DNA of 64,000 bases from Dysgonomonas sp. UBA5412. GTDB lineage: Bacteria; Bacteroidota; Bacteroidia; Bacteroidales; Dysgonomonadaceae. The notes beneath the pieces were generated by a model. It saw only the letters and a program-made list of their open reading frames with translations, searched no databases and was not told the DNA's origin. The translations under genes and the position numbers were made by a program. Of the stretch, positions 16,759 through 25,095 are shown one piece after another; positions within the stretch are counted from its first letter, which is position 1; each line of letters starts with the position of its first letter. Where the stretch lies: positions 29,579-93,578 of the forward strand of contig DHNQ01000003.1 of NCBI GenBank assembly GCA_002409595.1, read 5' to 3'.

Positions 16759-17159
16759 AAGCAATCAGGACATATACCCTCCAGTAATATTTGTGCCGAA
16801 TCGACCTTATATCCAGTTGGAAGATGTATATTACTATCAAGTAAAGATGAGTCTAAGCAAGTTACTTTATCACAATTGGTACAATGGAAATGAGGATGTA
16901 TTTTAGATAGTATAAGCCGCCTGGTTAGAGCATACTTCACCATTGTATTATTTAATACAATACGGTGAATAACCTTACTCTCTTCCAACGTTTTGAGCGA
17001 ACGGTAAAAAGTAACTCTGTCGAATAAGTCGGCAAAAGCATCTTTGATTTCATTTTCAGTCAAAGCAGTATCTTCACTTTCTATCAACTTATCCAAAATA
17101 CATTTCCGACAAACAGTCTTTTTTATACCATGTTCCTTTAATATCTGTTCAGCAGTCAT
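16749..17159 (-). CDS. Fur-family metal-responsive transcriptional regulator
   Basis: The 136-residue protein has the winged-helix half (ITxxE-type region NEIKDAFADLFDRVTFYRSL) and the metal-binding half with KIHPHFHCTNCDKVTCLD and a C-terminal ICPDCLKK. The two CxxC pairs would hold the structural zinc and the HPHFH stretch gives regulatory ligands. This pattern is shared by Fur, Zur and PerR, so the sensed ion is undecided. An unusual additional CxxC (Cys17, Cys20, KTVCRKC) lies in the first helix. The gene is convergent with the TonB/DUF4625 operon and shares its terminator; regulation of that operon is the obvious hypothesis. Confidence 0.9.
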   Translation of the reverse strand: MTAEQILKEHGIKKTVCRKCILDKLIESEDTALTENEIKDAFADLFDRVTFYRSLKTLEESKVIHRIVLNNTMVKYALTRRLILSKIHPHFHCTNCDKVTCLDSSLLDSNIHLPTGYKVDSAQILLEGICPDCLKK

Positions 17160-17400
17160 AATTTATTCTTTTTACAAAAATAATAAAAAAGGCTTATATC
17201 CTAAGATTTACTCTATGACAATCTATCATGGAAGGGTGGGGAATGAAAAAAAACTTAAAATATCATTATCATATATTTTATATGTTAAAAGATGCATGCC
17301 TCTCGCTATATCCTTATCAGCAAAGGTTTTCCGGAAAGTAACAAAAAGAAAATAACATACCCTTTTATGTGCCTTTTCGTAAGAGCTTACAGAACTTTTA
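17160..17400. other. Intergenic region between the fur-like gene and the osmolyte operon promoter
   Basis: AT-rich sequence with no supported gene. It must hold the promoter of the leftward fur-like gene, but no TAnnTTTG match on that strand was convincing. Confidence 0.5.
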
Positions 17401-17431
17401 TTTGTATTTATTGCTATTTTTACTATCTTTG
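17401..17431 (+). promoter_or_regulatory. Consensus Bacteroidetes promoter of the osmolyte import operon
   Basis: TTTG at 17401-17404 and TATCTTTG at 17424-17431 are separated by 19 nt, an exact fit to the TTTG-N19-TAnnTTTG consensus of the Bacteroidetes housekeeping sigma factor. The predicted start of transcription is near 17438, leaving a leader of about 245 nt before the first gene. Confidence 0.75.
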
Positions 17432-17437
17432 TGATCT

Positions 17438-17685
17438 GTTTACAAGACAGAATATCCGAATTAGCTTATAATTAACAACAGAGTTGTGTTCGACAACTAA
17501 AAAAGCGATTGTCAATTCGGATTCGCATTTTTCACATTTATACAGCTTGTATCTTATCAGGTTTATTATAACAAAACCAAAAGCTGTGTACCTCTGTTTT
17601 GCAGTGTCATTGTGAATTAAATTAGATTACCCTCAGCTTTATGTTTTACAAAGCAGAGAGTAATTAAGCAATTCATACAATAATT
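17438..17685 (+). promoter_or_regulatory. Long structured 5' leader of the porin-proVWX operon (candidate cis-regulatory RNA)
   Basis: Three nested stems can be drawn. Stem A joins 17454-17462 with 17514-17522 (9 bp, perfect) and encloses hairpin GTTGT/ACAAC at 17483-17497. Stem B joins 17542-17548 with 17581-17587 (7 bp, ACAGCTT/AAGCTGT) and encloses hairpin 17560-17564/17574-17578. Stem C joins 17592-17601 with 17649-17658 (10 bp with one G-U). A second CAGCTT at 17634-17639 inside stem C can replace the 5' arm of stem B, so two mutually exclusive folds are possible. No known riboswitch class is recognised. The AUG lies only 27 nt after stem C. Confidence 0.55.
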
Positions 17686-18861
17686 ATGATCAAAACTTAT
17701 TTATACACTTTATTATTTTTATTACTCAATACAACATTACTTTGTGCTCAAGATAAAGACAAGAGCGATTATCTGAAAATAGGTGGAGCTTTACGCTTCA
17801 ATACTGCTATTGAAAACTATGAAAATAGCAATAAAGATTTAGATACTTATATTAAGATGGATACTTGGTTTCTGTCGGTTGACGCCCGCAAGATGGGATT
17901 TGATGTCAGTTTCCAATATCGTTTCTATCCTGAATCTAAAACGCATTTTTTGCATCATGGATATATTGGATATGAGGTAGACGAAAGCCTATACTTGAAA
18001 TTGGGAGTATTTCAAAAACCATTTGGTATTGCTGACTTTGCATCTCATTCATGGTGGTTTCAGCTGCCTTACTATCTAGGATTTGAAGACACGTATAATA
18101 CAGGTATAAATGCTAATTATAAGTATGACAAATTTACATTTGATTTAGCTTACTTTCGTCAGGCAGCCCCACGAGGCTCTGTTTCGTCTAATAGCGAAGA
18201 CAATTCTGTCGGAAATGGACGATATTCATATGCCGTTGTTCCTACTTATGGATTTAGCAATGGAAAACAACTCGATGCTAATATACGCGAATTAGATCAA
18301 GTGAATGGTCGGATCCGCTATCAATTAACAAATGAAGTTGAGTTCGGTTTTTCAGGTCAGCTTGGTAGTATATACAATCGCGAACTTGATCAACGAAGTT
18401 GGGGTTTTTCTTGGGCTTTGCATACACTGATTAATTATGACCGTTGGAATTTCAAAGGTGAAGTTATCAATTACGATTATAATGCTAAGGCTAATGATGG
18501 GCAGAAGCTTGATATATTACAGATGGCTGCTTATGGATCACCTTACGGCGTAGCTACTCAAGGTACTATATATGTAGCAGGTTTGTCTTATGAGATACCG
18601 GTCAATAGGAAATTTATAAAAAGTATTCAACCATATATTGATTATTCATATCTGCATAAAAAAGAAAATTCTTTTGCCGATACACAATTTTTGATACCGG
18701 GAGTTTTAATTACCTCCGGACCGATATACACCTATGTGGACTATGCATGGGGTAAAAACCACCCTTGGTTAACATCTTCGTTTGGCGAAGGATTTGATGA
18801 GGGATCAAAGAATGCTCGCTGGAATAGCCGATTGAATATAAATATAGGCTATTATTTTTAG
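17686..18861 (+). CDS. Outer-membrane porin (16-stranded type, phosphate-selective-porin-like), first gene of the osmolyte operon
   Basis: The 391-residue protein has a signal peptide ending near LCAQ, then repeated amphipathic strands with many aromatic residues and a C-terminal ...INIGYYF, the typical BAM-recognition end with a terminal Phe. No plug or TonB box is seen, so it is a passive channel. The region KLGVFQKPFGIADFASHSWW resembles OprO/OprP-type porins. Only 45 bp separate it from proV, so it shares the transcript and leader with an osmoprotectant ABC importer. I infer that it gives that substrate a path across the outer membrane. Selectivity is unknown. Confidence 0.8.
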   Translation: MIKTYLYTLLFLLLNTTLLCAQDKDKSDYLKIGGALRFNTAIENYENSNKDLDTYIKMDTWFLSVDARKMGFDVSFQYRFYPESKTHFLHHGYIGYEVDESLYLKLGVFQKPFGIADFASHSWWFQLPYYLGFEDTYNTGINANYKYDKFTFDLAYFRQAAPRGSVSSNSEDNSVGNGRYSYAVVPTYGFSNGKQLDANIRELDQVNGRIRYQLTNEVEFGFSGQLGSIYNRELDQRSWGFSWALHTLINYDRWNFKGEVINYDYNAKANDGQKLDILQMAAYGSPYGVATQGTIYVAGLSYEIPVNRKFIKSIQPYIDYSYLHKKENSFADTQFLIPGVLITSGPIYTYVDYAWGKNHPWLTSSFGEGFDEGSKNARWNSRLNINIGYYF

Positions 18862-18906
18862 AAAAAGATTTATTACAATTAAAAAAAAACGATATTTTAA
18901 TTACAC

Positions 18907-20127
18907 ATGAGTAAGATAGAAGTAAAGAACCTTAGTCTCATTTTTGGTGCAAATAAAAAACATGCATTGAAAATGTTGGAACAAGGTAAAAGCAAAAAAG
19001 AAATACGTATTAAGACTAAATGTACCGTTGCGGTAAATAACGTGAGCCTCAATATAAATGAGGGTGAGATATTTGTTATTATCGGTTTGTCTGGTAGTGG
19101 AAAATCATCTTTATTAAGATGCTTTAATATGCTCAACGTCCCTACTTCCGGTTCTATTATGATAGACGGTGAAGATATAACTAAAATGGATAAGCAAGGC
19201 TTATTAAATTTACGCCGTAAGAAGGTAAGTATGGTTTTTCAGCATTTTGGCTTATTACCACACCGTACTATATTGGACAATGTGGCTTTTGGTCTGGAAA
19301 TACAAGATCAACCGATAGAAGAACGTCTGAAAAAAGCAAAAGAAATAATAGAAATGGTCGGTCTTAAGGGCTATGAACAGTCTTATCCATATCAGCTGAG
19401 TGGAGGTATGCAGCAACGTGTAGGTATTGCACGCGCTTTGGCTTCCGATTCTCAAATATTATTGATGGATGAAGCATTTAGTGCCTTAGACCCTCTTATT
19501 CGTAATCAAATGCAAGACGAATTGCTTGATGTGCAAGAGAAATTTAAGAAGACCATCATCTTTATTACACACGATTTGGACGAGGCCTTGAAGCTAGGTA
19601 ACAATATTGCCATTATGAAGGATGGGGTAATGGTACAGCAAGGAGAATCGGAAGATATATTGCTTAATCCGGCTGATGATTATGTGAAATCGTTTGTAGA
19701 AAATGTGAACCGATCTAAAATAATAACAGCTTCTTCAATTATGGAGACATTCAAAGCTAAGGTTCAGTTAGATAAAGATGGTCCTGCGGCTGTATTACGT
19801 CAAATGGAACGAAACTTGATGCGTTTCCTTCCTGTAGTTGATCATCAAAACGAATTTAAAGGATATGTCAGAGAAAGTGCTGTAAGAAAAGCATTGGCTG
19901 ATAAAAAGAAAAATATAGACGATATTATTATTGATATACCACAGGTTTCTGTTGATATGCCGGTAGCAGATATGCTTCCATTGTTCATCAATCAGAAATT
20001 CCCTTTGGCTGTGGTAGACCATAGAAATCGTCCGGTAGGGTTTATTCGTCACTCCGATGTTGTAGCTATGGTTACCGGATATGATGATGATGAAGTTCAG
20101 ACAATAATTGAAAACGCAAACGAATAA
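18907..20127 (+). CDS. proV: Glycine betaine/proline-type ABC importer ATPase with CBS domains
   Basis: The 406-residue protein has Walker A GLSGSGKSS (60-68), a Q-loop near VFQHFGLLPHR (110-120), ABC signature LSGGMQQRVG (164-173), Walker B ILLMDEA (184-190) and the H-loop ITHD. The C-terminal 130 residues form a tandem CBS pair (about 275-400), the ionic-strength sensor in OpuA-type transporters. This domain order is that of ProV/OpuAA. It works with the permease and binding protein encoded next to import compatible solutes under osmotic stress. Gap to proW is 9 bp. Confidence 0.93.
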   Translation: MSKIEVKNLSLIFGANKKHALKMLEQGKSKKEIRIKTKCTVAVNNVSLNINEGEIFVIIGLSGSGKSSLLRCFNMLNVPTSGSIMIDGEDITKMDKQGLLNLRRKKVSMVFQHFGLLPHRTILDNVAFGLEIQDQPIEERLKKAKEIIEMVGLKGYEQSYPYQLSGGMQQRVGIARALASDSQILLMDEAFSALDPLIRNQMQDELLDVQEKFKKTIIFITHDLDEALKLGNNIAIMKDGVMVQQGESEDILLNPADDYVKSFVENVNRSKIITASSIMETFKAKVQLDKDGPAAVLRQMERNLMRFLPVVDHQNEFKGYVRESAVRKALADKKKNIDDIIIDIPQVSVDMPVADMLPLFINQKFPLAVVDHRNRPVGFIRHSDVVAMVTGYDDDEVQTIIENANE

Positions 20128-20136
20128 AAAATTATA

Positions 20137-21018
20137 ATGGAAAATTTAAATATAGGAAAATATGTAGAACGATTTGTTGAGTGGCTGTCAGATCTTGGCA
20201 CTCCCGTCTTTAGACAAATCACAATTATAATCGAAAACACAGTCGATTTTTTGCAGGAAATGCTTTTGCTTTGTCCCTCTGTGCTGATTATTCTGATTAC
20301 AGCTCTTACAGCTTTTTTTATAAAAAACAGAGGCTTTAAGAAAATCAATATAACTAAGTATAATGCAAAAGATTTACTGGAATTACCCATTTTCTGTATA
20401 TTAGGTCTTGGCCTTATTTACTGGATGGGATTTTGGGATGAAATGATCAATACATTTGTACTTGTTGTTGTATCTACCTTTATCATTTTATTAATAGGTA
20501 TTCCGTTAGGTATTTGGTGTGCAAGCCATAATACAGGAAATTCGATAGTACGTCCGATACTCGATTTTATGCAGACTATGCCTGCCTTTGTGTATCTTAT
20601 TCCAGCTATTCTGTTTTTCTCGGTAGGTAACGTTCCCGGTGTTATAGCAACAGTAATATTCTCTTTACCCCCTGCGGTACGTATGACAACTCTTGGTATT
20701 AAAGAAGTTCCTAAAGAGATTGTAGAGGCTTCTATTGCTTTTGGTTGTACTTCTCGTCAAACCTTATTTAAGGTTCAGATTCCTTTAGCAATGTCTACAA
20801 TTCTAGCTGGAGTTAATCAGGTAATAATGCTTGCTCTGTCTATGGTAGTTATAGCTTCAATGGTAGGAGCCGGAGGTTTAGGTGAAAGTGTGTATGCCAG
20901 TATTCAGCAAGCCGATGTTGCTTTAGGTTTTGAGGCTGGTTTATGTATTGTTATACTTGCTATTATTCTGGATCGTATGACTCAATCTCTGGGAAAGAAA
21001 AGAGGAGGTGTTAAATGA
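20137..21018 (+). CDS. proW: Glycine betaine/proline-type ABC importer permease
   Basis: The 293-residue protein has an N-terminal amphipathic stretch and about six membrane segments. The BPD-type coupling loop is visible as PPAVRMTTLGIKEVPKEIVE followed by EASIAFGCTSRQTLFKVQIP, the EAA motif that contacts the ATPase. LGIWCASHN and DFMQTMPAFVYLIPAILFF are typical of ProW/OpuAB. It overlaps the binding-protein gene by 4 bp (ATGA). Inner-membrane channel of the importer. Confidence 0.93.
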   Translation: MENLNIGKYVERFVEWLSDLGTPVFRQITIIIENTVDFLQEMLLLCPSVLIILITALTAFFIKNRGFKKINITKYNAKDLLELPIFCILGLGLIYWMGFWDEMINTFVLVVVSTFIILLIGIPLGIWCASHNTGNSIVRPILDFMQTMPAFVYLIPAILFFSVGNVPGVIATVIFSLPPAVRMTTLGIKEVPKEIVEASIAFGCTSRQTLFKVQIPLAMSTILAGVNQVIMLALSMVVIASMVGAGGLGESVYASIQQADVALGFEAGLCIVILAIILDRMTQSLGKKRGGVK

Positions 21019-21881
21019 GAAAAGTAATTTCATTTTTACTATTGTCAGCCTTTGTTCTGGCTTTAGCTACTTCATGTGAACGTCGTCGCAAACAAGATGT
21101 AATAATGCTCTATCCCAATTGGGCTGAAGGTATTGCTATCACTCATTTAGCTAAATTATTATTAGAAGATAATGGATATAAGGTATCGCTGAAACGTCTT
21201 GAACCGGGACCTATATTCACATCCTTATCTCGGGGCGATACAGATATATATATGGACGCATGGTTACCTCATACTCACAAAGACTATTGGATAAAGTATG
21301 GTGATAAATTAGATATTATTGGAACAGCTTTCGACGATGGCAGTACAGGACTCGTAGTGCCTTCGTATGTCGATATTAATTCTATAGAGGAGCTGAATGC
21401 TAATAAAGACCGTTTTGGTGGGAAAATATATGGTATTGCTTCCGGTGCAGGTATTACAGTTACCACTAATAATGCGATTCAAGAGTATAATCTTGAACTC
21501 GATCAGTTAAATTCTTCGGAAACATCAATGATTACTGCTTTGAAAAAAGCCGTTTCAAGAAACGAATGGATTGTTATCACAGGATGGAAACCTCATTTTA
21601 TGTGGGCTAATTTTGATTTGAAATTATTGGATGATCCTAAAAATGTATATCCTGCCGATAAACTTCAGATTGTTTCAAGAAAAGGATTTTCGAAAGACAA
21701 ACCTGAACTGACGGCTTTTTATAATAAGTTTAATTTAGATGAGACTTTATTAAACGAATTGATGGCAGATGTATCTGCCGATTCAGATCCGATGGTTGGA
21801 GCCAGGGTTTTTTATGAAAAACATAAAGAACTTCTAGATACATGGATCTCTTCTAAATCTGATAAAAAAGATATCAAATAA
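21015..21881 (+). CDS. proX: Glycine betaine/proline-type substrate-binding lipoprotein
   Basis: The 288-residue protein has a lipoprotein signal (LALATSC, Cys21) followed by ERRRKQ. That basic stretch lacks the acidic surface-export signal seen on the glycan lipoproteins here, so it should stay on the periplasmic face of the inner membrane. The fold is OpuAC-type: PNWAEGIAITHLAKLLLEDN, GDTDIYMDAWLPHTH and WIVITGWKPHFMWANFDLK provide the Trp residues that form the aromatic cage for quaternary ammonium groups. Betaine, proline betaine or choline are all possible ligands. It ends 8 bp from a convergent gene. Confidence 0.92.
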   Translation: MRKVISFLLLSAFVLALATSCERRRKQDVIMLYPNWAEGIAITHLAKLLLEDNGYKVSLKRLEPGPIFTSLSRGDTDIYMDAWLPHTHKDYWIKYGDKLDIIGTAFDDGSTGLVVPSYVDINSIEELNANKDRFGGKIYGIASGAGITVTTNNAIQEYNLELDQLNSSETSMITALKKAVSRNEWIVITGWKPHFMWANFDLKLLDDPKNVYPADKLQIVSRKGFSKDKPELTAFYNKFNLDETLLNELMADVSADSDPMVGARVFYEKHKELLDTWISSKSDKKDIK

Positions 21882-21889
21882 TAATCATA

Positions 21890-22744
21890 CTATAAACTGG
21901 AGTAGGGGATAGAAAACGTATCCCCATCCTTTATATTTCCGGTCTGAAGTCCTTTCTTTAACCAGCGAGATCGTTGGTCAGACGTTCCATGATTGAACGC
22001 ATCGGGTACAGTATAGCCTTGAGCCTCCATTTGCAGTCTGTCATCTCCAATCTGAGTGGCTGCGTTCAGACCTTCCTCTATATCTCCTTCTTCTATAGAA
22101 CCAAAATCTTGGTTATCATGATAAGCCCATACTCCGGCATAAAAATCGGCTTGTAATTCGATTCTTACATTAAGTTGATTACTTTCTTTCTCGCTCACTT
22201 GTCTTTGTTGTTGGTGTACTTTGTCCAGAGTGCCTAATAAATATTGTACATGATGACCTACCTCATGGGCTATCACGTAAGCATAAGCAAAGTCTCCTCC
22301 GGCATTAAGCTGAGTCTGCATTTGATCGAAAAAAGAAAGGTCTATGTATAATGTTTGATCAGCCGGACAATAGAATGGCCCGGTAGATGAGGAAGCATTA
22401 CCACAGCCCGAGCGCGTTGCTCCACTGAATAGTACCATCTTGGGTGGAGTATATGTCATGCCATTCTCTTTGAATATTTCAGTCCAGACATCTTCTGTAC
22501 CTGCAAGAATTTTTTTCGAAAACTGGGCGGCAGCCTCTTCTTCAGCTGTTGGAGTGTAATTCTGATCTGTCGGTATATTGTCAGTTGCCTGTTGGGTAAC
22601 TACACTTAGTGGATTACCTCCCAAAGCCCACACTATGAGTGCTAATATTACAGTTCCGCCAATTCCTAAAGATATTTTACCTGTAGATTTATTCCCTCTG
22701 CGGTCATCTACATTGTCACTCATTCTTCTGCCGTCTAGTTTCAT
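21890..22744 (-). CDS. Neutral zinc metallopeptidase of the YpfJ/KPN_02809 family
   Basis: The 284-residue protein has a short basic cytoplasmic tail (MKLDGRRMSDNVDDRRGNKS), one membrane anchor (about 26-45) and an extracytoplasmic peptidase domain. The zinc motif AHEVGHHVQYLLG (HExxH) is visible, and FSGATRSGCGNASSSTGPFYC and ELQADFYAGVWAYH are hallmarks of this family, with the second giving the third zinc ligand Glu/Asp. ATG at 22744 is preferred because the basic tail is typical. A second ATG seven codons later is possible. The physiological substrate is not known for this family. Confidence 0.9.
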   Translation of the reverse strand: MKLDGRRMSDNVDDRRGNKSTGKISLGIGGTVILALIVWALGGNPLSVVTQQATDNIPTDQNYTPTAEEEAAAQFSKKILAGTEDVWTEIFKENGMTYTPPKMVLFSGATRSGCGNASSSTGPFYCPADQTLYIDLSFFDQMQTQLNAGGDFAYAYVIAHEVGHHVQYLLGTLDKVHQQQRQVSEKESNQLNVRIELQADFYAGVWAYHDNQDFGSIEEGDIEEGLNAATQIGDDRLQMEAQGYTVPDAFNHGTSDQRSRWLKKGLQTGNIKDGDTFSIPYSSL

Positions 22745-22840
22745 TGTTTTTCATCGTTTGTTTACTATATAAGTAACATGTAATACTTTAAATTGTTCTC
22801 AATTAAAGTTGTTCGGTATATTTAATGTACAAAGATGTAT

Positions 22841-22873
22841 AAAGCAAAAAAGGTATCCAATTAGGATACCTTT
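22841..22873 (-). terminator. Terminator of the histone-like gene
   Basis: Perfect 10-bp arms (22849-22858 and 22864-22873) enclose AATTA. Read on the minus strand the hairpin is followed by TTTTTGCTTT. It lies 20 bp past the stop codon of the 58-residue gene. Confidence 0.85.
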
Positions 22874-22893
22874 CTCGAAAATAAATTCAAGTA

Positions 22894-23070
22894 TTATTTT
22901 TTTGAAGATTCAACAGAAACTTTGCGGAATTCTTTCAATGCTTTTTCTATAGCTAAAGATGTTTTTCTAGCACGAGTTCCCGCTGCCTTATTTCCATTTT
23001 CTACTTGAGATGCAGCGTCTTTTGTAAATTCTGCAAATAGTTGGTTTAAATTTTCTACTAGTTGTTCCAT
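22894..23070 (-). CDS. Histone H1-like (Hc1 family) DNA-binding protein, 58 aa
   Basis: Translating the minus strand from ATG 23070 gives MEQLVENLNQLFAEFTKDAA, then SQVENGNKAAGTRARKTS, then LAIEKALKEFRKVSVESSKK and a stop at 22894. The KAAGxRARKxSLAIEKALKEFRK core is characteristic of the short Hc1-like proteins found across Bacteroidetes. It is basic, small, and has no signal peptide, as expected for a nucleoid-associated protein. It has its own terminator downstream. The gene is short enough to be easily missed by length-based gene callers. Confidence 0.88.
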   Translation of the reverse strand: MEQLVENLNQLFAEFTKDAASQVENGNKAAGTRARKTSLAIEKALKEFRKVSVESSKK

Positions 23071-23453
23071 GTTTTGTTATTTAATTAAATTCAGACAAAG
23101 ATAATCTAATGGTGTAAACAAACAAGATTCGCGCTTTGTTTATTTTTTTATCTTTTAATTCGAAAAACCTGATAAGAAAAGGCTTTTGAATCTATATTTA
23201 CTTAAAAATACACTTTTAACATATTTCTTATTAGGTGCTTATGCATTCTTCAGAAACATTTGTTACATTATTTTTTATAGAAAAAATTATCAATTATAAC
23301 TATAATGGATATGACTCTGATAATAAAAATAGATAAATGTATTGGTTTATCTTATATTCGATTTATTCAGTTCTGCGTAAAAGTATATAAACTTATATTT
23401 AAAACATATAGTAAGTTTTAGATATCTTTGCTTTAGATCAGTAATTATAATAT
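23071..23453. other. AT-rich intergenic region with one long-range inverted repeat
   Basis: No gene is supported. CCTGATAAGAAA at 23168-23179 pairs with TTTCTTATTAGG at 23224-23235 (12 bp, one G-U) around a 44-nt interior. A -7-like TATCTTTG lies at 23423-23430, about 24 nt before the glycosyltransferase ATG, but without a good -33 partner. Confidence 0.45.
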
Positions 23454-24524
23454 ATGCAATCTCAACCTAAAATAAATTTTGTATTACCATTCAAACCCAG
23501 AAGGCCGGCCGGAGGATTTAGGGTTATGTACGAATATGCAAACCGATTAGCTGAAAAGGGCTATAAAGTGCATCTTATATTTCCGATAAAAACTCCTTAT
23601 ATGAAATATCGGTTGCCATACATAATACGTCTTATACTAGCAAAGATAGAAAAGTTTAACAGAAATGGATGGTTTGACTTTATACCATCTGTGAAAATGT
23701 CATATGTACCATCTGTGAAAGAAAAATATGTACCTGATGCGGATATTATCATTTCCACATGGTGGGCTACTGTATTGGAGGTCGGAAAATTGACCGATAA
23801 AAAGGGACGGAAAATAAACTTGATTCAGGGTTTTGAAGATTGGGAAGGTCACGAGGATTTGCTGTTTAAATCATACGATATAAAAGATACTATAAATATT
23901 GTAGTTGCAGGTTATTTGAAGAAAATAGTAAGTAAACATACTCAAAATAGGATTGAATTGATAGAAAATGGTATAGACAGTACAAGGTTCTATTTGAAGA
24001 ACGAAATAGCATCACGTAATCCTTCGACTGTGGCAATGACATATTCCATTCAGGAAATAAAAGGTTCTAAATATGGGCTAGAAGCTCTGAAAATTGTAAA
24101 AAAGCAGATACCTGAACTGGAATGTGAAATGTTTGGGATTTCCCCTTGTCCCGAGGGATTACCTGAATGGATAAGGTATTATCGGGAACCTGATGATTTG
24201 TGTGATTTATACAATCGTAATGCCATCTTTATATCAAATAGTCTTACCGAAGGTTTTGGATTGGTTTCTGTTGAATCTATGTTTTGTGGTTGTGCCGTAG
24301 TATGTACTGATATTGAAGGTCATAAAGAATATGCTTTTGACAACAGGACAGCCTTACTCGTAAAAGTGAAGGATACACAAGAAATGGCTGATAAAATTAT
24401 TTACCTAATCAAAGATAAGGAATATCGTATCAATTTAGCTCAATCGGGAAATACCTATGTGCAACGATTTAGTTGGGATAATGCGATAGGAAAACTTGAA
24501 GGTGTAATTAATAATATATTATAA
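23454..24524 (+). CDS. Family 4 glycosyltransferase (GT-B fold)
   Basis: The 356-residue protein has a Rossmann-like N-half beginning INFVLPFKPRRPAGGFRVMY, in which the GG loop sits in the acceptor site, and a C-half with IENGID and the EGFGLVSVE motif (E-x7-E) that contacts the nucleotide-sugar donor. There is no membrane segment. The first half contains a small local repeat, PSVKMSYVPSVKEKYVP. It stands alone, with no polysaccharide genes around it, so donor and acceptor cannot be guessed. Surface glycan or protein glycosylation are both possible. Confidence 0.85.
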   Translation: MQSQPKINFVLPFKPRRPAGGFRVMYEYANRLAEKGYKVHLIFPIKTPYMKYRLPYIIRLILAKIEKFNRNGWFDFIPSVKMSYVPSVKEKYVPDADIIISTWWATVLEVGKLTDKKGRKINLIQGFEDWEGHEDLLFKSYDIKDTINIVVAGYLKKIVSKHTQNRIELIENGIDSTRFYLKNEIASRNPSTVAMTYSIQEIKGSKYGLEALKIVKKQIPELECEMFGISPCPEGLPEWIRYYREPDDLCDLYNRNAIFISNSLTEGFGLVSVESMFCGCAVVCTDIEGHKEYAFDNRTALLVKVKDTQEMADKIIYLIKDKEYRINLAQSGNTYVQRFSWDNAIGKLEGVINNIL

Positions 24525-24700
24525 ATTAGTTGTTTATCTTAGGCTATTTTTGTTTGTAATATGTGTTTTTCATAGTATTAGATTTAAGGTTAACTCTGAA
24601 GATTAATTGTCGTGATGACAACCTTTTCTTCTTACTGATATGAACATTAACAGATTGATATATGTTAGAAATATATGTTCAATTAAATCTATTTATAATT

Positions 24701-24862
24701 ATGGAAAAGAAAGATATAGAAAAACCTTTGCAGGAATTTAAAGGTTATGAAGAAGCTAGAAAGGTAAAAACAGATACTCCCGTCGAACCTATTAGTAAGA
24801 AAGAAGTAAAAGCAGCTGTAAATAGGATAAATCCAGACGAACATAGTATGGAGAGAGGTTAA
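24701..24862 (+). CDS. Small acidic/basic hypothetical protein (53 aa)
   Basis: I choose ATG 24701 (MEKKDIEKPLQEFKGYEEAR) rather than the in-frame ATG at 24662, whose added residues are hydrophobic and look like leader sequence. The protein is highly charged, with no signal or motif. It is followed 24 bp later by a clear terminator, which supports it being a real short transcription unit. Function unknown. Confidence 0.5.
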   Translation: MEKKDIEKPLQEFKGYEEARKVKTDTPVEPISKKEVKAAVNRINPDEHSMERG

Positions 24863-24886
24863 AAAAAGAGCTGAACATATAATCAA

Positions 24887-24922
24887 ATAGGATTTACAAT
24901 ATCGTAAATCCTATTTTGTTTA
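24887..24922 (+). terminator. Terminator of the 53-aa gene
   Basis: Perfect 11-bp arms (24887-24897 and 24904-24914) around AATATC, followed by TTTGTTTATTC. Confidence 0.85.
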
Positions 24923-25095
24923 TTCTTGCCTTATCCTAATAATATAATATTGCAACCCTTTAGACTAAGGATTGGTAATTTTAGTGAAGAATATTAACAA
25001 ACTCGTTTAATGTTTTGTGATAATTAAGGAGAAATAACTACCTTTATAATAGCCTAATACTTAGGTTTAAATGTGATTTGAATTTGAATACTTTT

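Noticed and set aside
23660..23740. Local repeat PSVKMSYVPSVKEKYVP in the glycosyltransferase as a sign of insertion
   Set aside because: A short in-frame duplication in a loop; the rest of the enzyme is normal.
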